NCBI GenBank assembly: GCA_002505935.1
Contig: DAWL01000106.1
Location: 1,547 to 7,830 of the forward strand
Source of the DNA: Euryarchaeota archaeon UBA226
GTDB lineage: Archaea > Thermoplasmatota > Poseidoniia > Poseidoniales > Poseidoniaceae
Length of the DNA stretch: 6,284 nt
Direction: 5' to 3'
Made by a program: the position numbers and the translations under genes. The notes beneath the pieces are model-generated. The model was given only the letters and a program-made list of their open reading frames with translations. It made no database searches and was not told where the DNA came from. Positions 6,186-6,284 of the stretch are shown piece by piece (within the stretch, counting starts at the first letter, position 1; every line of letters begins with the position of its first letter).

Positions 6186-6284
6186 ATGACTCATGTAGTA
6201 GTATCAGGTTGTGTCGACCACAAGTATCAGGAATGCGTAGCAGTATGCCCAGTCGAGGCTTTCAGGGAGGCAGATACCTATCTG
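6186..6284 (+). CDS. Seven-iron ferredoxin (partial, N-terminal 33 residues)
   Basis: The frame opens at ATG 6186 and runs without a stop to the right edge, giving 33 codons of what should be a roughly 80-110-residue protein. The motif CVDHKYQECVAVCPV (residues 9-23) matches the first cluster loop of 7Fe ferredoxins such as Azotobacter FdxA (CIxCKYTDCVEVCPV). There, Cys8 and Cys16 bind a [3Fe-4S] cluster and Cys20 serves the distant [4Fe-4S] cluster. The equivalents here are C9, C17 and C21. The non-ligating Cys11 is His12 and the free Cys24 is Ala25, so cluster I can only be three-iron unless the His ligates. The remaining ligands for the second cluster lie beyond the window. Ferredoxins of this type are small cytosolic electron carriers. 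Physical proximity to a radical SAM gene is notable but not evidence of partnership. The upstream AAGGT supports the start. Confidence 0.85.
   Translation, partial: MTHVVVSGCVDHKYQECVAVCPVEAFREADTYL

Noticed and set aside
5833..6194. Minus-strand open frames of about 100 codons over the COG1325 gene
   Set aside because: The plus strand encodes the recognisable LHFRLDKSA hallmark. The antisense frames show no family features and overlap each other.

Overview
The window looks like a compact archaeal chromosome segment, most likely from a planktonic euryarchaeon or Thermoplasmatota lineage such as Marine Group II (Poseidoniales). Several things point to Archaea: a PurP-family purine enzyme, an archaeal-type coiled-coil protein (COG1340-like), a COG1325/DUF54 exosome-associated RNA-binding protein, a Tes/MJ0619-type radical SAM enzyme, and one perfect archaeal Shine-Dalgarno sequence (GAGGTGAT). 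The Marine Group II assignment is an inference from the mixture of archaeal housekeeping genes with bacterial-type membrane genes. No rRNA or other phylogenetic marker is present to prove it.

Layout. Positions 1-158 may hold the start of a leftward gene that runs off the left edge (weak call). A short intergenic region (159-244) contains a GC-rich imperfect direct repeat. From 245 to the right edge every gene points rightward with very short spacers: coiled-coil protein (245-1141), PurP-family ATP-grasp ligase (1152-2309), divergent Lgt-family membrane protein (2319-3065), Tes-like radical SAM protein (3065-4543), three-TM membrane protein with a duplicated ectodomain (4553-5626), COG1325 RNA-binding protein (5669-6133), and the first 33 codons of a 7Fe-type ferredoxin (6186 onward, cut by the window end). 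The first five genes are spaced by -1 to about 10 bases and are probably one transcript. The last two follow after gaps of 42 and 52 bases.

How the genes may work together. The centre of interest is the Lgt-like/Tes-like pair, whose stop and start codons overlap (TAATG). Lgt enzymes move a diacylglyceryl group from a phospholipid in bacteria, but this copy lacks the His and Asn residues regarded as important in E. coli Lgt. Tes-type radical SAM enzymes join isoprenoid chains to make membrane-spanning tetraether lipids. Their coupling, followed by a membrane protein whose Shine-Dalgarno overlaps the radical SAM stop codon, suggests an archaeal lipid- or membrane-modification module. This is inference. 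The PurP homologue also departs from canonical PurP at its glycine-rich loop, so its role in purine synthesis should not be assumed.
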